DNA of 64,000 bases from Halichondria panicea (taxonomy: Eukaryota; Porifera; Demospongiae; Suberitida; Halichondriidae), in the NCBI RefSeq assembly GCF_963675165.1, contig NC_087377.1, positions 8,697,122-8,761,121 of the forward strand. The letters are read 5' to 3'. Of the stretch, positions 35,816 to 47,493 are shown in pieces. How positions within the stretch are numbered: the stretch's first letter is position 1; each line of letters starts with the position of its first letter. A program made the translations under genes and the position numbers. Below the pieces are notes generated by a model, which searched no databases, was not told the origin of the DNA, and saw only the letters and a list, made by a program, of their open reading frames with translations.

Positions 35816-37496
35816 CTACTGCGTCATGCAGTATACATTGAAACAATACAATTTATTCGTCCAGTCGTGCATGTATACAAATCTGTTTGTTGGAATTGTC
35901 TCTCGTTCGACTTGTAGGACATTGAGCGGTCCGTTACTGACAAATTCACAAGTGTCTGTACATTCATGTACTATTGACGTTTCAAGTAAAATGTCAACAG
36001 GGTAGACTCCAGTAATCGTATCCGTTAGGGTCAACAGTGGGCAGTCATACTCGTTGACAATTGGTTGTCCATTCAAGACGATGCCCTCAAATTTCTGGAC
36101 CAGGCACATAGATGAATGGGATGCTAGTCTGAGTACATTTGCCACCAGTATACCATACTGCAGTGTTGTGTGTGTGGTAGAAGTGTGAGGTTGTGTCAAG
36201 TTGAATGTTAATTTGTAAAGTACGTACCTGTGACATGTTGTCTGTGGTGGCCAATTTAACAGATTGCCCACAGTGAACAAGTTGGCCAGCTTGTGACACA
36301 ACACCTCCATATCTTTGGACATCATCCCGCAGGTTGAAGGTCTCAAGAAGATCCACAGACAGGTCAGTGGGAAGGCTTCCCAGGGTCATCACCTCTCCAC
36401 CCACCTTAAGCTCAACACTCGAGAGAGATGCAGGCTGTACTTGTTTCTGTAATTTGTGTCATTTTGTATGCTTTCGTCGACTCAACATAAAAATGTGATA
36501 ATTACCATTCTGAGTGCTCCTGGCTGGTATATCGCCTTGTGTTTGGGTGGTGTTGCTCCATTCAGAAACTTTTGGACCGCATTTGAATGGTACATGTGTA
36601 CCAGTCCTAACCCAACGCTCCTGGATGGTAATATGCATACTGGTTACGCGGGAAAGGGGGGGGGGGGGTACGATCACTGTATATACAAGTACATGGCATA
36701 AATGGTACAAAATGGTTGAATAAAAAGTAATAACTGTAGCAAGCCAACAGCTACCTGCCAAAACTGAGTGTCGTTCCCCGTCACACACAAGCCTGATGTC
36801 TTCCAACACGGCAAAGCTGAGAGCAATGTCTCTACTTGACGCAGCTTTATTAGAGTATACATTGTAGTTTCTCATCTTTGAGTTGAAAGCCTCACACCTG
36901 CATGAATAATATTGATGTACAGTGGACAGTAATTTGTTATACCTTTCTGTGTTAAAAGATGATGGGGGACCAAACTCTTTCATACTTTCCGGAAGATGGA
37001 GTAGCAGGTGAACTTATTGTTTTTTCAGCATTTCAGGCATGTTTTCTTTTACGGTGGCCACAAAGTGCTGACATATCTGGTCATAGTCGTGTACTTTATC
37101 CTCGGTGAATGGTACACAGTAGGCAATTCTGAATACCTACATGTATACATGTACACGTACAAGTACAAATTTGCATTATAAGGTTATAAGGTCAGTCTGT
37201 ACCATGTGCTCAAAGCTATATACTTGTAATGCGTACATGTGCATGTACCTTTGAAAGAGCAAGCCAAACTTTTCTCTCTCCTTCAGATATTGATATATGA
37301 TTGCTGGACAATGGTGCATTGTATAAAGTAGATCTATAAGGTACTGAACAGCTATATTATTATACAAGTCATGTCAATGAGGAAAAAGTCTATAAAAAAA
37401 GTCTATATAATTATGTATAATCATGCTGTAACTTATACACTCACTTTTTAACTCATCTAATATCGACTGTAGGAGCTGGCTATCTGGGGAAGACAT
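35816..37496 (-). pseudogene. Broken multi-exon gene, transposon-protein-like
   Basis: Exons: complement(35816-36157, 36228-36446, 36506-36620, 36755-36897, 36943-37128, 37249-37303, 37445-37496), GT-AG throughout. Starts MSSPDSQLLQSILDELK. The middle reads MKEFGPPSSFNTER then CEAFNSKMRNYNVYSNKAAS and SRDIALSFAVLEDIRLVCDG. That 'FGPP..TE..E.FNS..R....SN..A.SRDIA..FA' pattern resembles, from memory, the C-terminal part of large uncharacterised proteins from fungal and invertebrate mobile elements; I cannot name the family. There is one in-frame TAA (after MPEMLKKQ), and the total length is one base short of a full frame between the exons at 36755 and 36506. Its 5' end is about 2 kb upstream of receptor C on the same strand. 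It may be a domesticated gene that is now dead, or one with sequence errors. Confidence 0.55.
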
Positions 37497-39304
37497 TTTG
37501 CTTTGTTTTATTATACTACATGTGCTCTCTCATGTGCTCTATTTTAAGCTTCTGGTCTGATACATAATCTCTTAACACATCAGATACTGTTCTCCGTTGT
37601 ACACTTGTGTATCAATAAAAAACTAACAGTACAGTAATTGGCTGAAATCTGCTTCAGATACAATTTGAAAATACAGAATAGTTACTGATCCGCATGCATA
37701 CAGTTCAGATACAAAACCGACTACATAACAGTATCAGATGCGGAACAATTCACTTCAGATACGGAAATGATTATTTTTGGCTGTGTACAAGGCTATTAAA
37801 CAGCTTAAATTTTGGTTTACCAGTACCAGAGCATGTTGGTGACTCCCCGGTGGGAGTGACCCCCCCCCCGCCCCCCCGGTCATTCCAATGTGTGGGCATT
37901 GCTTGTTTGTTCCTCCCCACACATCCTATGTAGCATTAGCCTCTTTTATCTATGGCGCTATATTAGTGCCATAAATTCAAGGGGGGTATACTTTTTCATT
38001 AGGGGGTATACTTTTTTTATTAGGGGGTATACTTTTTCATTTGGGGGTATACTTTTTTTTATTAGGGGGTATACTTTTTCATTAGGGGATATACTTTTTT
38101 ATTAGGGGGTATATTTTTTCATTAGGGTATACTCTTTTCATTAGGGGGTACACTTTTTCATTAGGGTGTACACTTTTCATTAGGGGGTACACTTTTTCAT
38201 TAGGGTGTACTCTCTTTTCATTAGGTACACTTTTTTCTAGGGTATAAATTTTTTTCATGAGAGCAGTATAGGAGAACATTATTCAGTATACTTTTCAAAA
38301 TTCACTGGAGCCCTGGGCTCCTGATAAATCGATGACCATTTCCAGAAGACATTTGACTTATTGACGACCTTTGACCTGAACACAAGAAATTCAGAGGAGG
38401 CTGGAACTACTTGACCTTAGTCAGTTAATTAATTAAGGTCACTAAATAGGATTTCTTCAAACTTCTCTTTCAGACTACTTCAAGTCTAGTTTTAGTGTCT
38501 ATAAGTTTTAAAACGTTATTCTACAGGGGGGGATCAATTTTATTTCGCCAATTTTGTTCAAAAGCAGAGATAGGATAAAAGTTAGCTCTTGTACTAGCCT
38601 TGATATCGTGAGCGGCTTGTTCTCGAGGGAAACGCACAACTGGCTTTGACCATAGGATAGGCAACGCCCAGCACTTCCATTGGATGAGGCGAGCTGCTAA
38701 AAAGGGGCGTGTAATGAGCAAAAGGGGTGTGTGCACCAGTAAAGTTACTTAGCCTCGACTCCAGCCCCTTGAATAGTGGGCCTGGTATTTACTGTTGGCG
38801 CATGGGTGGACAATTAATTTATTATTTACCGTATTTTATCTCATTGAACGTTAAAACAGTATTTTATCTTATTGTGATAAAGAACAGAAAAAGGAGAGGC
38901 TACCTCTCTGTATATACTGTAGACAGAGACAGCTAAGTAAAACATCAGCTCTGTAGATTTATTCATTAACTTGAGGCTCGGATCGGATACACACTCAGCC
39001 GACAAGTTAATCTCATAAGAAATTAGTTAAACCTGTGGGTAAAAAATAAATGTGGATAAGTACAGTGGCTGTGACATAACATAATGTGAGGACTACTTAT
39101 TGATTTACACAATAGATTTACCATTGAAAGCACTATCCATTAAATCACACTCAAGCAACAAGTCCGGATACACACTCAAGCAACAAGTCCCTCGGATCGG
39201 ATACACACAAGTCCCTCGGATTGTAAACACATTCAGGCCACACAGTTCTCGGATCAGATACCACGTACTTACTCTGTGACCAATTTTCGGCAAAATATTT
39301 AATG

Positions 39305-39653
39305 TCACAACAATACTTCCTTCCAGAGAGAATGGCACTGAACGTCGAACAGACACACCAACACTTTGAAGATGGCTTCACTCAGAGAAACAAGAGGAGA
39401 AATCACCATCACAACACTTCTTTCAGAGAGAGGTGCACTGGTCCTGTCAAGCTTCACATCAATCAAGAAAGGGAGTGTCTGGAAAGCAGATGGACTTGCT
39501 CTGGGACTTGCCATAGCCGGTCGGTACGGTACCCACATAAACACCAGCGTACAGACACTTCAACGCCTCCAGCTGCTTGTCTTTCAAGACTAGACCTGGT
39601 TTTCCAACACAGGATAACGCGTACGCGAGAGCAGAAGAGAAGGTAGCAGCCAT
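39305..39653 (-). pseudogene. N-terminal fragment of a RecQ-like DNA helicase
   Basis: Starts MAATFSSALAYALSCVGKPG, then KDKQLEALKCLYAG. PTGYGKS is the Walker A motif. A frameshift follows, after which QTLPFLIDVKLDRTSAPLS and RSVVMVISPLVSL continue the helicase core. Motif II (DEAH) and everything after are absent, so it cannot be active. It resembles the multi-copy RecQ-like helicases of invertebrate genomes. It lies between MULE-like termini, so it was either captured by that element or belongs to another element nested there. Confidence 0.7.
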
Positions 39654-39916
39654 TACACAACTTGGACTAGATTTCTAAATGAAACGGATATCAATGTTTT
39701 ACAAACTAATGCGGAATAAGAATACTGATAATTAGATCATGTTTGTCATAAATACTGCAATCTGATTGGTTAGAGGAAATGTTCTATCCAATTTAGAAAA
39801 TCATGTACTTCAATAGAAAATCATGTACTTCACTTAGAAAATCATGTAGCAAAGATTAGATAAGAACATTCAAATCTGATTGGCTAAATACTCATGGTTG
39901 CTATGATCTAAAATGC

Positions 39917-40049
39917 TTAGACACTGTTTAGGAAGTTTCCACATGATTTAGAAGTCCTCAGGGCTAGTAGAACCCTCACTGCGTTCGGGATACTACAACC
40001 AGCCCTTTGGGCTTCTAAATCATGTAGAAACTTCCTAAACAGTGTCTAA
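39917..40049. repeat. Hairpin terminus (133 bp) upstream of the helicase fragment
   Basis: TTAGACACTGTTTAGGAAGT at 39917 is mirrored by ACTTCCTAAACAGTGTCTAA-type sequence ending at 40049, with mirrored AGAAG blocks inside. The palindrome at 53611-53726 has the same outer sequence (TTAGATACTGTTTAGGAGGT) and a similar 'GCCCAAAGG' inner motif. Confidence 0.7.
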
Positions 40050-41016
40050 CTATTATATATACTGCAATTTACGATTACCCAGATTCTGGGTAATTCTGGC
40101 GCATGCGTAAACAGTGTATACCAGGCCGTCTTTCTCAGCGGCTTGGAATCGAGGCTAGTAGTTACTGTGCTCTTGATGTCACCAGATACACTTTAATAGA
40201 TCATGTACAGTAAGAGCAGGAGAGGTACGCAAACTTTCTGGACTTCGGACAAACGTTTCATGATGCTGCTACTACTTCACTGCATTGAGAGCTGAAAAAT
40301 ATGCTTTGTTCCATGCAGTTATAAACACACTTTAATTTTGTGAACAAGCCGCTCACGATATCGAGGCTAGTACAAGAGCTGACTTTTGATCGTACCTCTG
40401 CTTTTGAACAAAATTGGCGAAATAAAAATTGACCCCCCCCCCTGTAGAATAACGTTTTAAAACTTACAGACACTAAAACTAGATTGAAGTAGTCTGAAAG
40501 AGAAGTTTGAAGAAAATCCTATTTAGTGACCCTAACTAAGGTCAAGTGGTTCCAGCCTCCTCTGAATTTCTTCTGTGTTCAGGTCAAAGATCGATCAATA
40601 AGTCAAACGTCTTCTGGAAATGGTCATCGATTTATCAGGAGCCCATAAATAAAGGGCTCCAGTGAAAAGTATACTGAATAATGTTCTCCTATACTGCTCT
40701 CATGAAAAAAATTGTACCCCCTAATGAAAAGAGTACACCCTAATGAAAAAGTGTACCCCCTAATGAAAAAGAGTATACCCTAATGAAGAAGTGTACCCCC
40801 TAATGAAAAGAGTATACCCTAATGAAAAAGTATACCCCCTATAATGAAAAGAGTATGCCCTAATGAAAAAGTATACCCCCTAATGCAAAAAAGTATACCC
40901 CCCTTGAATTATGGCACTAATATGGCGCCATATTTATCACATCGTTCAATAAGATAAAATACTGTATTAATCGTTCAGAAAGAAATAGACGTACAGGGAT
41001 TTGCTGAGTTCTTGAT

Positions 41017-44000
41017 ATGGCAGTAAATCAACTAGCCTCGATTCCAGGCCGCTCTTCGCTCGAAGAGAGGGCCTGGTATCGACTGCTTGCGCATGCGCCA
41101 CCTATTACCCGGAAAGTGGGTAATTCTGATACAGGGATTTGAGGAGTTCTTGCAACTGTAATGTCGAGAGCGGAAGTACCTGTCACGTGAACCTTGGTAA
41201 CAAGATTGAATTTTGGCTCATTCTAAACCAATTTTTCTCCAATAGAGCCTATTCATTTTTGTTAAACTGGGAAAACAACGACTTACATCAGAAAGCTCTA
41301 AGAGCCTTTGGTAAAGGCTTTGCACCACAGTAGGTTGTCAGCTGAAGCTATCCTTGAGATTCTAATCGTTTTGTGAGCTACTACTTGCCCCAGCCTGCCC
41401 GTAAGCTGTTGAAAGTGTATCACTAGTCTCAGTAAAATCTCTCTTAGGCTAGCTCCAGCTGGATACACAGTTTGTGTGACAGACTAATAGTACACGATTG
41501 GGCTCAAGGATAGCTTTAGCTGTGGTGCAAAGGCTTGCAGATAATTATAATTATGCAGAGCAAAGCCTCCTGTATAGGCCGATTTTTTCCCAAAATAAAC
41601 AGGCCTAAAGGCTTTATTGGAGAAAAATTGGTTTGAAATGAGCCATAATTACGTAACTGTTCACGTGACAGGTACTTCCGCTCTTGAATTACAGTTGCAA
41701 GAACTCCTCAAATCCCTGTACCATTGTATATGCTCAGTAAAACAATGACGTCACAACGAACGGAAGTGGATTGAAGAAAGTGGATAGAAGGTTTCTAGCC
41801 CGTGTGATAGCATTCTAATAGCTACCCTTAGCCTACTATGTTAACAAAAGACTCACAGCCTGCAACAGTGTGGATAACAATCCTCTGAACGGAGGGGAAG
41901 GCTGACAATAGCCTATATGGATAGGCCACGCCCATCTGACAGAAAGTCGACTCTATCAGAAAGAAATTGCTGCTGTAACCAATACAGCTCTGTCTCTAGC
42001 TAGCTAGCTATATAGCTCTGTGTCTGACTTTTAATATGAAGAGTATTCTTGTCTATATAGTGATTATGTTGTTCAGGATATAATTCGGGTAAAAATTCAG
42101 TTTAATGGAAAACATTACGGGAATATTATCCAATAATTTTGCGCATGCGCAAGCAGTCAGTAGCAGGCCTTGTGAAGGAGGCTATAAATCAACAAGCCCT
42201 GTTGCTTCAGCAACTTATACAGCTGTCTGGACAAGGTCAAAGGCAACCATTTATCCAGGTTAACACAAACAGCTCTAACAGCAGTAGCAGAACCACCCAA
42301 CAAGCTGAAAAAGTGAGTTGGGTTTGTCAAATTGTATAGGGCCTAGGGAGCCTAGGTTTTATTATGTAGTAAATGCCTTTAATAATTCTCTCTCTCTTTG
42401 TTTTTCAGGCTCAAATTTACTCGTACAAAGTTAAAATAATAAATCCTCTCAAAAAGAGTGATGTTATCACCTGTGAGTTACATCATTTTAACAGCAAGTT
42501 TGAATCGGTTCTCTCTCTAAGAATGAAGTTAATTGAACATTTAAAAGAACACGTTCCTAGTACTGTTGATTTTAATATTATGAAGGTCAACAACATACCA
42601 AAGTATTGGTTGTCACTCCTGATGACCTCACGTTGATGTACACCAAGTTTTCAGGAGGACACCTCACTCTATGGTGTGATGGAAAGTTAGATGAAGCAGG
42701 AAAGAAGCGAAAAAGGGATGATGTGGATCCAAAAACAAAGCGGCAAGAGAAAGAGGAAGATGTTGACTCTATTTTCAAAGATCTCAAACGTAGGCATGAC
42801 AGCAAATTTGACACACCCAAACTTCGCCTATGGGCAAGGATGATATGCTCCAAACTGCATGATGATTATGATAAGCCTCCAGATATCCCTGCTTTTTCTG
42901 GTGTTGTGCCAAAAAGGCCTAGGAGAGAGAGCCTCGGTGATGCTCTTTCAGATGTAGCTGTAGCCTCGATCCCAGGCCGAGTTTTCGCTTTTATAACGGT
43001 TAGGCGAACAACTGGGCCTGGTACTAGTTGTCTGCGCATGCGTCAGTCGTTCGTCAGATTCTGACGAATGGATATTCTCGTTCACTTTCGTGACATTTAT
43101 ATTTGTGTACTATCGTGTACTAGAAGTCAGTTCCCGTTTTATCATTATTGGAATCGATTGGAATCGATTGGAATGGCTCTTAGCTGAAGCTTCTCTCTTC
43201 TCTGAAGCTTATTCTGAAGACTGAACAACAAGGGAAGAGGTATAAAGCTTTGTCAAGCTTGTTAAGGTCAGATATTTTTGTGTGGGCCCTATGGCCGGCT
43301 ATGCTATCAAGTCTTGTTCATGTTTGGCAAGAATGTAGGTAGACTATAGTTTCATCATTAATATGGTGGATCAAGTGAAGAGTGTGAGCTAGAGAACTTG
43401 GTGCTGCCATCATCAGCTCGTCGACAATGACACTATAATCGAGAAATTTCTACACATATTTAAAATGTCTACTTCTCTGTACAGGAGCAATGGCTAATAT
43501 CCAGCTGTCCCAACAGTGCTCCTCTTGGCTATACTAACGGACGAGACTGGACAGTTTGAGGTAAGGGTTTAACCGTCTTTGGTTTCTTTTAATATTGTCC
43601 TATACTCACAGACACAGGACTGGAGTATGACCTGCTCATTCGAGCGTTGCTGGGTAGCTCAGAGACATCAAGAGAATCTACGTTTTCTCAAGCAATGAGT
43701 TACGAGTTGGGGCCTAGAATCAGAGAAGTCCAGCAGCCTGCTAAATCTTTTTGAAACGTAATTTGAAGGCATTCAATCATCCTGAAGTTGCCCTGGGTCA
43801 CTGTAATTGTGCTGCAGCACAACTGGCAACTCCCCAGGCCTTTGTGAAGCAGCTCCCTATGTGCATCTTTTGTGTACTCACTCTGTGCATTTTCTGTGTA
43901 CAAATTTCTATTATTGATTTATTAAATATTTTTGCCGACCACAAATATACAATGAAAATTTGACGCATGCGCAGACAACTAGTACCAGGCCCAGTTGTTC

Positions 44001-44152
44001 GCCTAACCGTTATAAAAGCGAAAACTCGGCCTGGGATCGAGGCTAATGTAGCTGTTGCTATCACTAAAGCTTTTACTAGCTCTAATGATAAAGTCGTCGG
44101 AGAGCAAGTTGCTGCTGCACCCTCAGTCACAAATACAGTAGACTCTCGTTAA
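41017..44152 (+). CDS. Unrecognised gene interrupted by two MULE-like insertions
   Basis: Host sequence is 41017-41032 + 42194-42312, a GT-AG intron (42313-42408), 42409-42960, and 44055-44152. Without the insertions and one target copy each, it reads MAVNQQALLLQQLIQLSGQG, then AQIYSYKVKIINP.., YEGQQHTKVLVVTPDD, LTLWCDGKLDEAGKKRKRDD (basic, NLS-like), KLRLWARMICSKLHDDYDKP, and PKRPRRESLGDALSDVAVAI, about 261 aa. One base is missing near 42585 (ATTATG where ATTTATG fits). No domain is recognised; the Lys/Arg-rich segments suggest a nuclear protein. The stop lies in what looks like another element's terminus (CAGTAGACTCTCGTTAAT at 44137), so the true C-terminus may be lost. The 5' end is 23 bp from a Tc1-like terminus (CAGGGATTTG at 40994). 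Confidence 0.55.
41033..42184. mobile_element. 1152-bp MULE-like element with perfect 9-bp target duplication
   Basis: Starts TAGCCTCGATTCCAGGCCGC and ends ..AAGGAGGCTA. The 9-mer TAAATCAAC occurs immediately before (41024-41032) and after (42185-42193). Subterminal GCGCATGCGC palindromes are on both sides. It contains a Tc1-type MITE (41132-41718). The segment 41815-41950 is shared, in reverse, with the element at 50037-50567. Sits in the first coding exon of the 41017 gene. Confidence 0.8.
41132..41718. mobile_element. Tc1-like MITE with TA target duplication
   Basis: Starts CAGGGATTTGAGGAGTTCTT and ends as its reverse complement, with arms of about 60 bp and TA on both sides (41130-41131, 41719-41720). 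The termini match the CAAATCCCTG end next to the transposase relic at 48095-48732, so that family probably mobilised it. Confidence 0.75.
42961..44045. mobile_element. 1085-bp MULE-like element with perfect 9-bp target duplication
   Basis: Terminal inverted repeats of about 81 bp (42961-43041 and 43965-44045), nearly perfect, beginning TAGCCTCGATCCCAGGCCGA. ATGTAGCTG lies directly on both sides (42952-42960, 44046-44054). No transposase ORF, so non-autonomous. The 9-bp duplication and long TIRs fit the Mutator-like superfamily. Excision in silico with one target copy rejoins the host frame exactly (..SDVAVAITK..). Confidence 0.85.
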
Positions 44153-46222
44153 TCTGGTCACCCTTGGGACCATGCAGCTTGGCCGGAATAGCGAGGTGGC
44201 TGCGAAATAGCCGCAGCTTAAAAACGACCTTACCTCGAATCTAATGACTACTTTTGCGGTTCTTGTCTCGAGGATAATGTAAGATAATAAATCATTTTGT
44301 TCTCTATTTAAGTGTAATTCAATTTTATTTGCTAAACCACACCCAAAACGTCATATCCGGCCGTAATACACGTATAAAATTACATTGCAACGGATGACAC
44401 GGACGGAGTATCCGGAATTCCTTATAGTATACGGAATGTATTGCAATAATAACAGTAACTATGTGTGAGTCATCAGATAACTGAAGCTTCCAGTCCAAGT
44501 TCTTCCAGTGCTAACTGATTCTCTGCGCAGGGAGAGCCAAGAGTAGAGATGTCAGACCGGAAGTAGTGCGTGGGCGTATTTTCGTACAGTAATTCAATGG
44601 TAAAAAACGGGACTAGAAAGTGAGTGAACAAGAAGGGCTTTCCGCAAGCCCTGGAAGAGTCTAGCAAACAACAGCTGTTCCCAGGGGTAAAAAATAGCGT
44701 AGAATTTGATTTTTATAACAGTTTTTTATGATTTTAGCATTTGATGCTTGTTTTGTGTGTGATTTTTTCTCAAAGGTGATCATCATTTTGGCAACCAAAC
44801 ATGAAAATGAACAAAAACACAAGTGAGCATGTCTTTCATCTCTAACTCTCTCCAGATTATGCAAAAAGTTGCTACAATAAGCTTTTATTTCTTGCGGAAT
44901 CACATATTGCATGGATAGATGGGTGGAGCTGAGAATAGAAATGCAGTAAAATCAAGCCAAGTGTACCAATAGCTGTATTTATTTCTTAGAAGTTCTTAGA
45001 AGTTACTGAAAGTAATTATTGAAGCAATCTGAAAGCCTCTGTTGAAAAGAAACAAGAAAGATTGGAGAGAATTCCAGGGACAACAATGTAATCTACCAAA
45101 ACTATTAAATTGCAAGAACTGATTCAATTTGCACACAAAAAAGACAAGAGTAATCTACTGTATTAATTAGAAGCTGTCAACAGAGTTGTATCATAGATTT
45201 ATAGTTGTATAGCCTTAAATCTACATCACACTAAAAACGAATTATTTAGACCAAATGAAATTGACAGAAAAGTTGCTTATAAAGATCAAGAAACAGATAC
45301 AAGCGTAAGGTGGACATTGATGAGAGTTCTGAAACATGATACAATATACTGAAAAGATAGCATGGTTACTTTAATCCAAAAGAACTCTCTGAAGCAGGAG
45401 ACATCATACTATTATAGGGACATCATAAAGATATACATTACAGAAACATTATAAACTTCATAAAATAGATATCAAATGGTTATAATGTTAACTCCTGAGT
45501 CCTGAGTGTCCATTTCATACTTTTTTAAAAGAGAATAGACTAAGCGGTTCAGCAGATATGCTAACTTTAAGATCATTTCCGGTATTAACAACAAATTTCA
45601 TAAGTCCCGCCCAAGTACATTAAAATGCGGTAAATTTTTGTACGAATTTTTCCCTGACTAGTGTTCTTCAAAACGCTGTATCTCTGCATTTGCTTGACCA
45701 AATCCAGTGCAGTAAAGTTTTTCTGGTTTGCCTAGAGTGTTCAAAAGAGATAGTAATACATAGGAGTTAGAAATAGCAAAAATGAAAATCGGTCTGACAT
45801 CGCTACCAAGAGAGATGTTCATGAATGAAAGTGGAGATTCAGAAATAATATTAGAACCTGACAAATCTAGATCTAGCTACATGTACGTACACTGCTGACT
45901 TAATTTTGTGATTGTATATAGCCGCACAGCATGTATGCACACAGAATATTATATAGGCAGGCATCCGAGATAGACTTAGTAATAGACAACTAAATGGACA
46001 ACTAAAACTGATTTAAAGTTGAAGGAGGATTCTTCTTCGTCTTATCGCTACTTGTGCTCGTACACTTGTTTGTTAGTCTTGCATCAGGGAATAATTATGC
46101 TCCTTTCCGCTTCCTCTGGTGATAGAGCATTACCCAAATTAAAAATATGTATGTTAGAATGCACATAATAATTTACTTCGGCCGCTGTACGATCATGTAT
46201 GCATTATCATCATACAGTACCG
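44153..46222. other. Gene-free stretch
   Basis: Begins with a Tc/pogo-like terminus (CAGTAGACTCTCGTTAATC at 44137, with ATAGCGAGGTGGC nearby). The remainder is AT-rich, with no exon-like ORF. Confidence 0.4.
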
Positions 46223-46350
46223 TAAGACCTCGATTTAAGGTGACCCTCCAAATATGCGACACCCAGGAGCTTCAGTAATTTTCTGACCTCTAAAAGTAGC
46301 GACAGCTGCGTTGACAATTATTTTTTAATGTCGCGTTCTAAATAGAGGTA
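46223..46350. mobile_element. ~130-bp Tc/pogo-like MITE
   Basis: Left GTAAGACCTCGATTTAAGGT and right TGTCGCGTTCTAAATAGAGGT are imperfect mirrors. Inner TATGCGACACC is shared with the copy at 47355-47493. Confidence 0.5.
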
Positions 46351-47354
46351 AATGTAGCCACTCCCTAGCCTCGATTGTAGCCCACTGGAAAATCAGTGTT
46401 TTTAACTCTTTCCTTGGCAATCTGTTGTAGAAATTACAACATTGGGTAAGGAATCGTTATGATGAATTAGATGAAGTTGTATGTGAGCTCCTCCCTGACA
46501 AACAAACTGTAGTCTAGGTAACCGCCTTATCAGTCAAGTAGGCTAAAAATCTGTGTCCTTTGATGTAAGCTTTGATGTCTCTTTGTGCATATGAAAAAAA
46601 AAAAGAAACCTTTGACTAGCTAGGAAGAGTAGCAGCAGTAGGCAGCAGTAGTAGTAGCAGTGCAAGCAGGACTAGACTAGATTAAAAAGTTGGTGGAAAG
46701 AATAACTTACCGTTTGGACGTCACCTGGCTGCCAGACTTTCATCTGGACTCTTCCCCCTGAGTAGCTGGCCTTTCTCTAAGCCACAAAACTGAGCAAGAA
46801 GCTGAAGAAGCAGCTAGACAGAGACATGTACCTAGCCTTGAGAATTGGGAGGCGTGGCTCAACTAGTTAGCCCAGCCCAGAGGAATTGTTACCGTGGGTA
46901 CTGAACAACCGTAGAAGTAGGGCTACCCCTGGCTTTACTGAATTAACTAGCTGTGTCTGCTGTCTAGTTGGACCAGATTTAGCTAGATAATGGGGTAGAG
47001 AATAGTTGAGCGGTGCTGTGTGTAGCTTGAACTGTACAGAATCTAGTAAGCACCCTATGCACTGATAACTCGTCAGAATGGAGGGTATGTTCTAGGGATC
47101 TGGACAGCTGTACATCCAAAGGAGCCAGGGAGTGCCAATCATCTTCTCCCAGTCTCTGACACGCTAAACAAAAGGAGCTAGAACTGGGAGTCCCAGCTAG
47201 AATTGCTAGCCGGATCTAGACTAATAGAATGACTTGGAGGCGTGGTGAGGCCGGATCCACACTAATTGATCGACCTAAAGACGCTCCTGTTCCAGATTTC
47301 ACGAATGGCAAGGAAAGGGTTATGCGGCCTGAAATCGAGGCAAGTAGACTCTGT
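46351..47354. other. Gene-free stretch bounded by degenerate TAGCCTCGA termini
   Basis: A TAGCCTCGATTGTAGCCC left end at 46366 and a CGGCCTGAAATCGAGGC right end near 47331 could mark an old element of the MULE-like family, but no target duplication is visible. No ORF. Confidence 0.35.
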
Positions 47355-47493
47355 AAAGTTACCTCTAATTAGATGCGACCCTCTAAATATGCGACACCTG
47401 GACTTCAATATAATTTTTCAACCTCCAAAAGATGGACCTCTGGCTTCGTAATTATTAAAAAGTGTCGCTTTAAATCGAGATCTTATGGTACAT
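47355..47493. mobile_element. ~140-bp Tc/pogo-like MITE, second copy
   Basis: Contains CTAAATATGCGACACCTGGA as in 46223-46350 and ends GTCGCTTTAAATCGAGATCTTA, mirroring the left arm of that copy. From 47494 to 48094 no gene is seen. Confidence 0.5.

Larger units (their letters stand above)
38750..40157. mobile_element. MULE-like element carrying a helicase fragment
   Basis: Ends TAGCCTCGACTCCAGCC and GGCTTGGAATCGAGGCTA. The flanking 9-mers AAAGTTACT (left) and GTAGTTACT (right) match at 7 of 9, a decayed target duplication. Cargo: the RecQ-like fragment at 39305-39653 and a hairpin element at 39917-40049. Inserted inside the long-armed element 37952-40931. Confidence 0.65.
37952..40931. mobile_element. 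3-kb element with ~600-700-bp inverted arms and tandem-repeat tips
   Basis: The left arm (37952-38622) and right arm (40342-40931) are imperfect reverse complements along their length, including GAGCGGCTTGTTC / GAACAAGCCGCTC at their inner ends. Near each tip is a tandem array of a ~20-bp unit, GGGGGTATACTTTTTCATTA, with about 14 units on the left (37980-38250) and about 11 on the right in reverse (40700-40905). The interior is occupied by the separate element 38750-40157. The small ORFs are repeat translations. Confidence 0.7.

Noticed and set aside
38082-38279. ORF rich in PNEK/YPL repeats
   Set aside because: Translation of the GGGGGTATACTTTTTCATTA tandem array.
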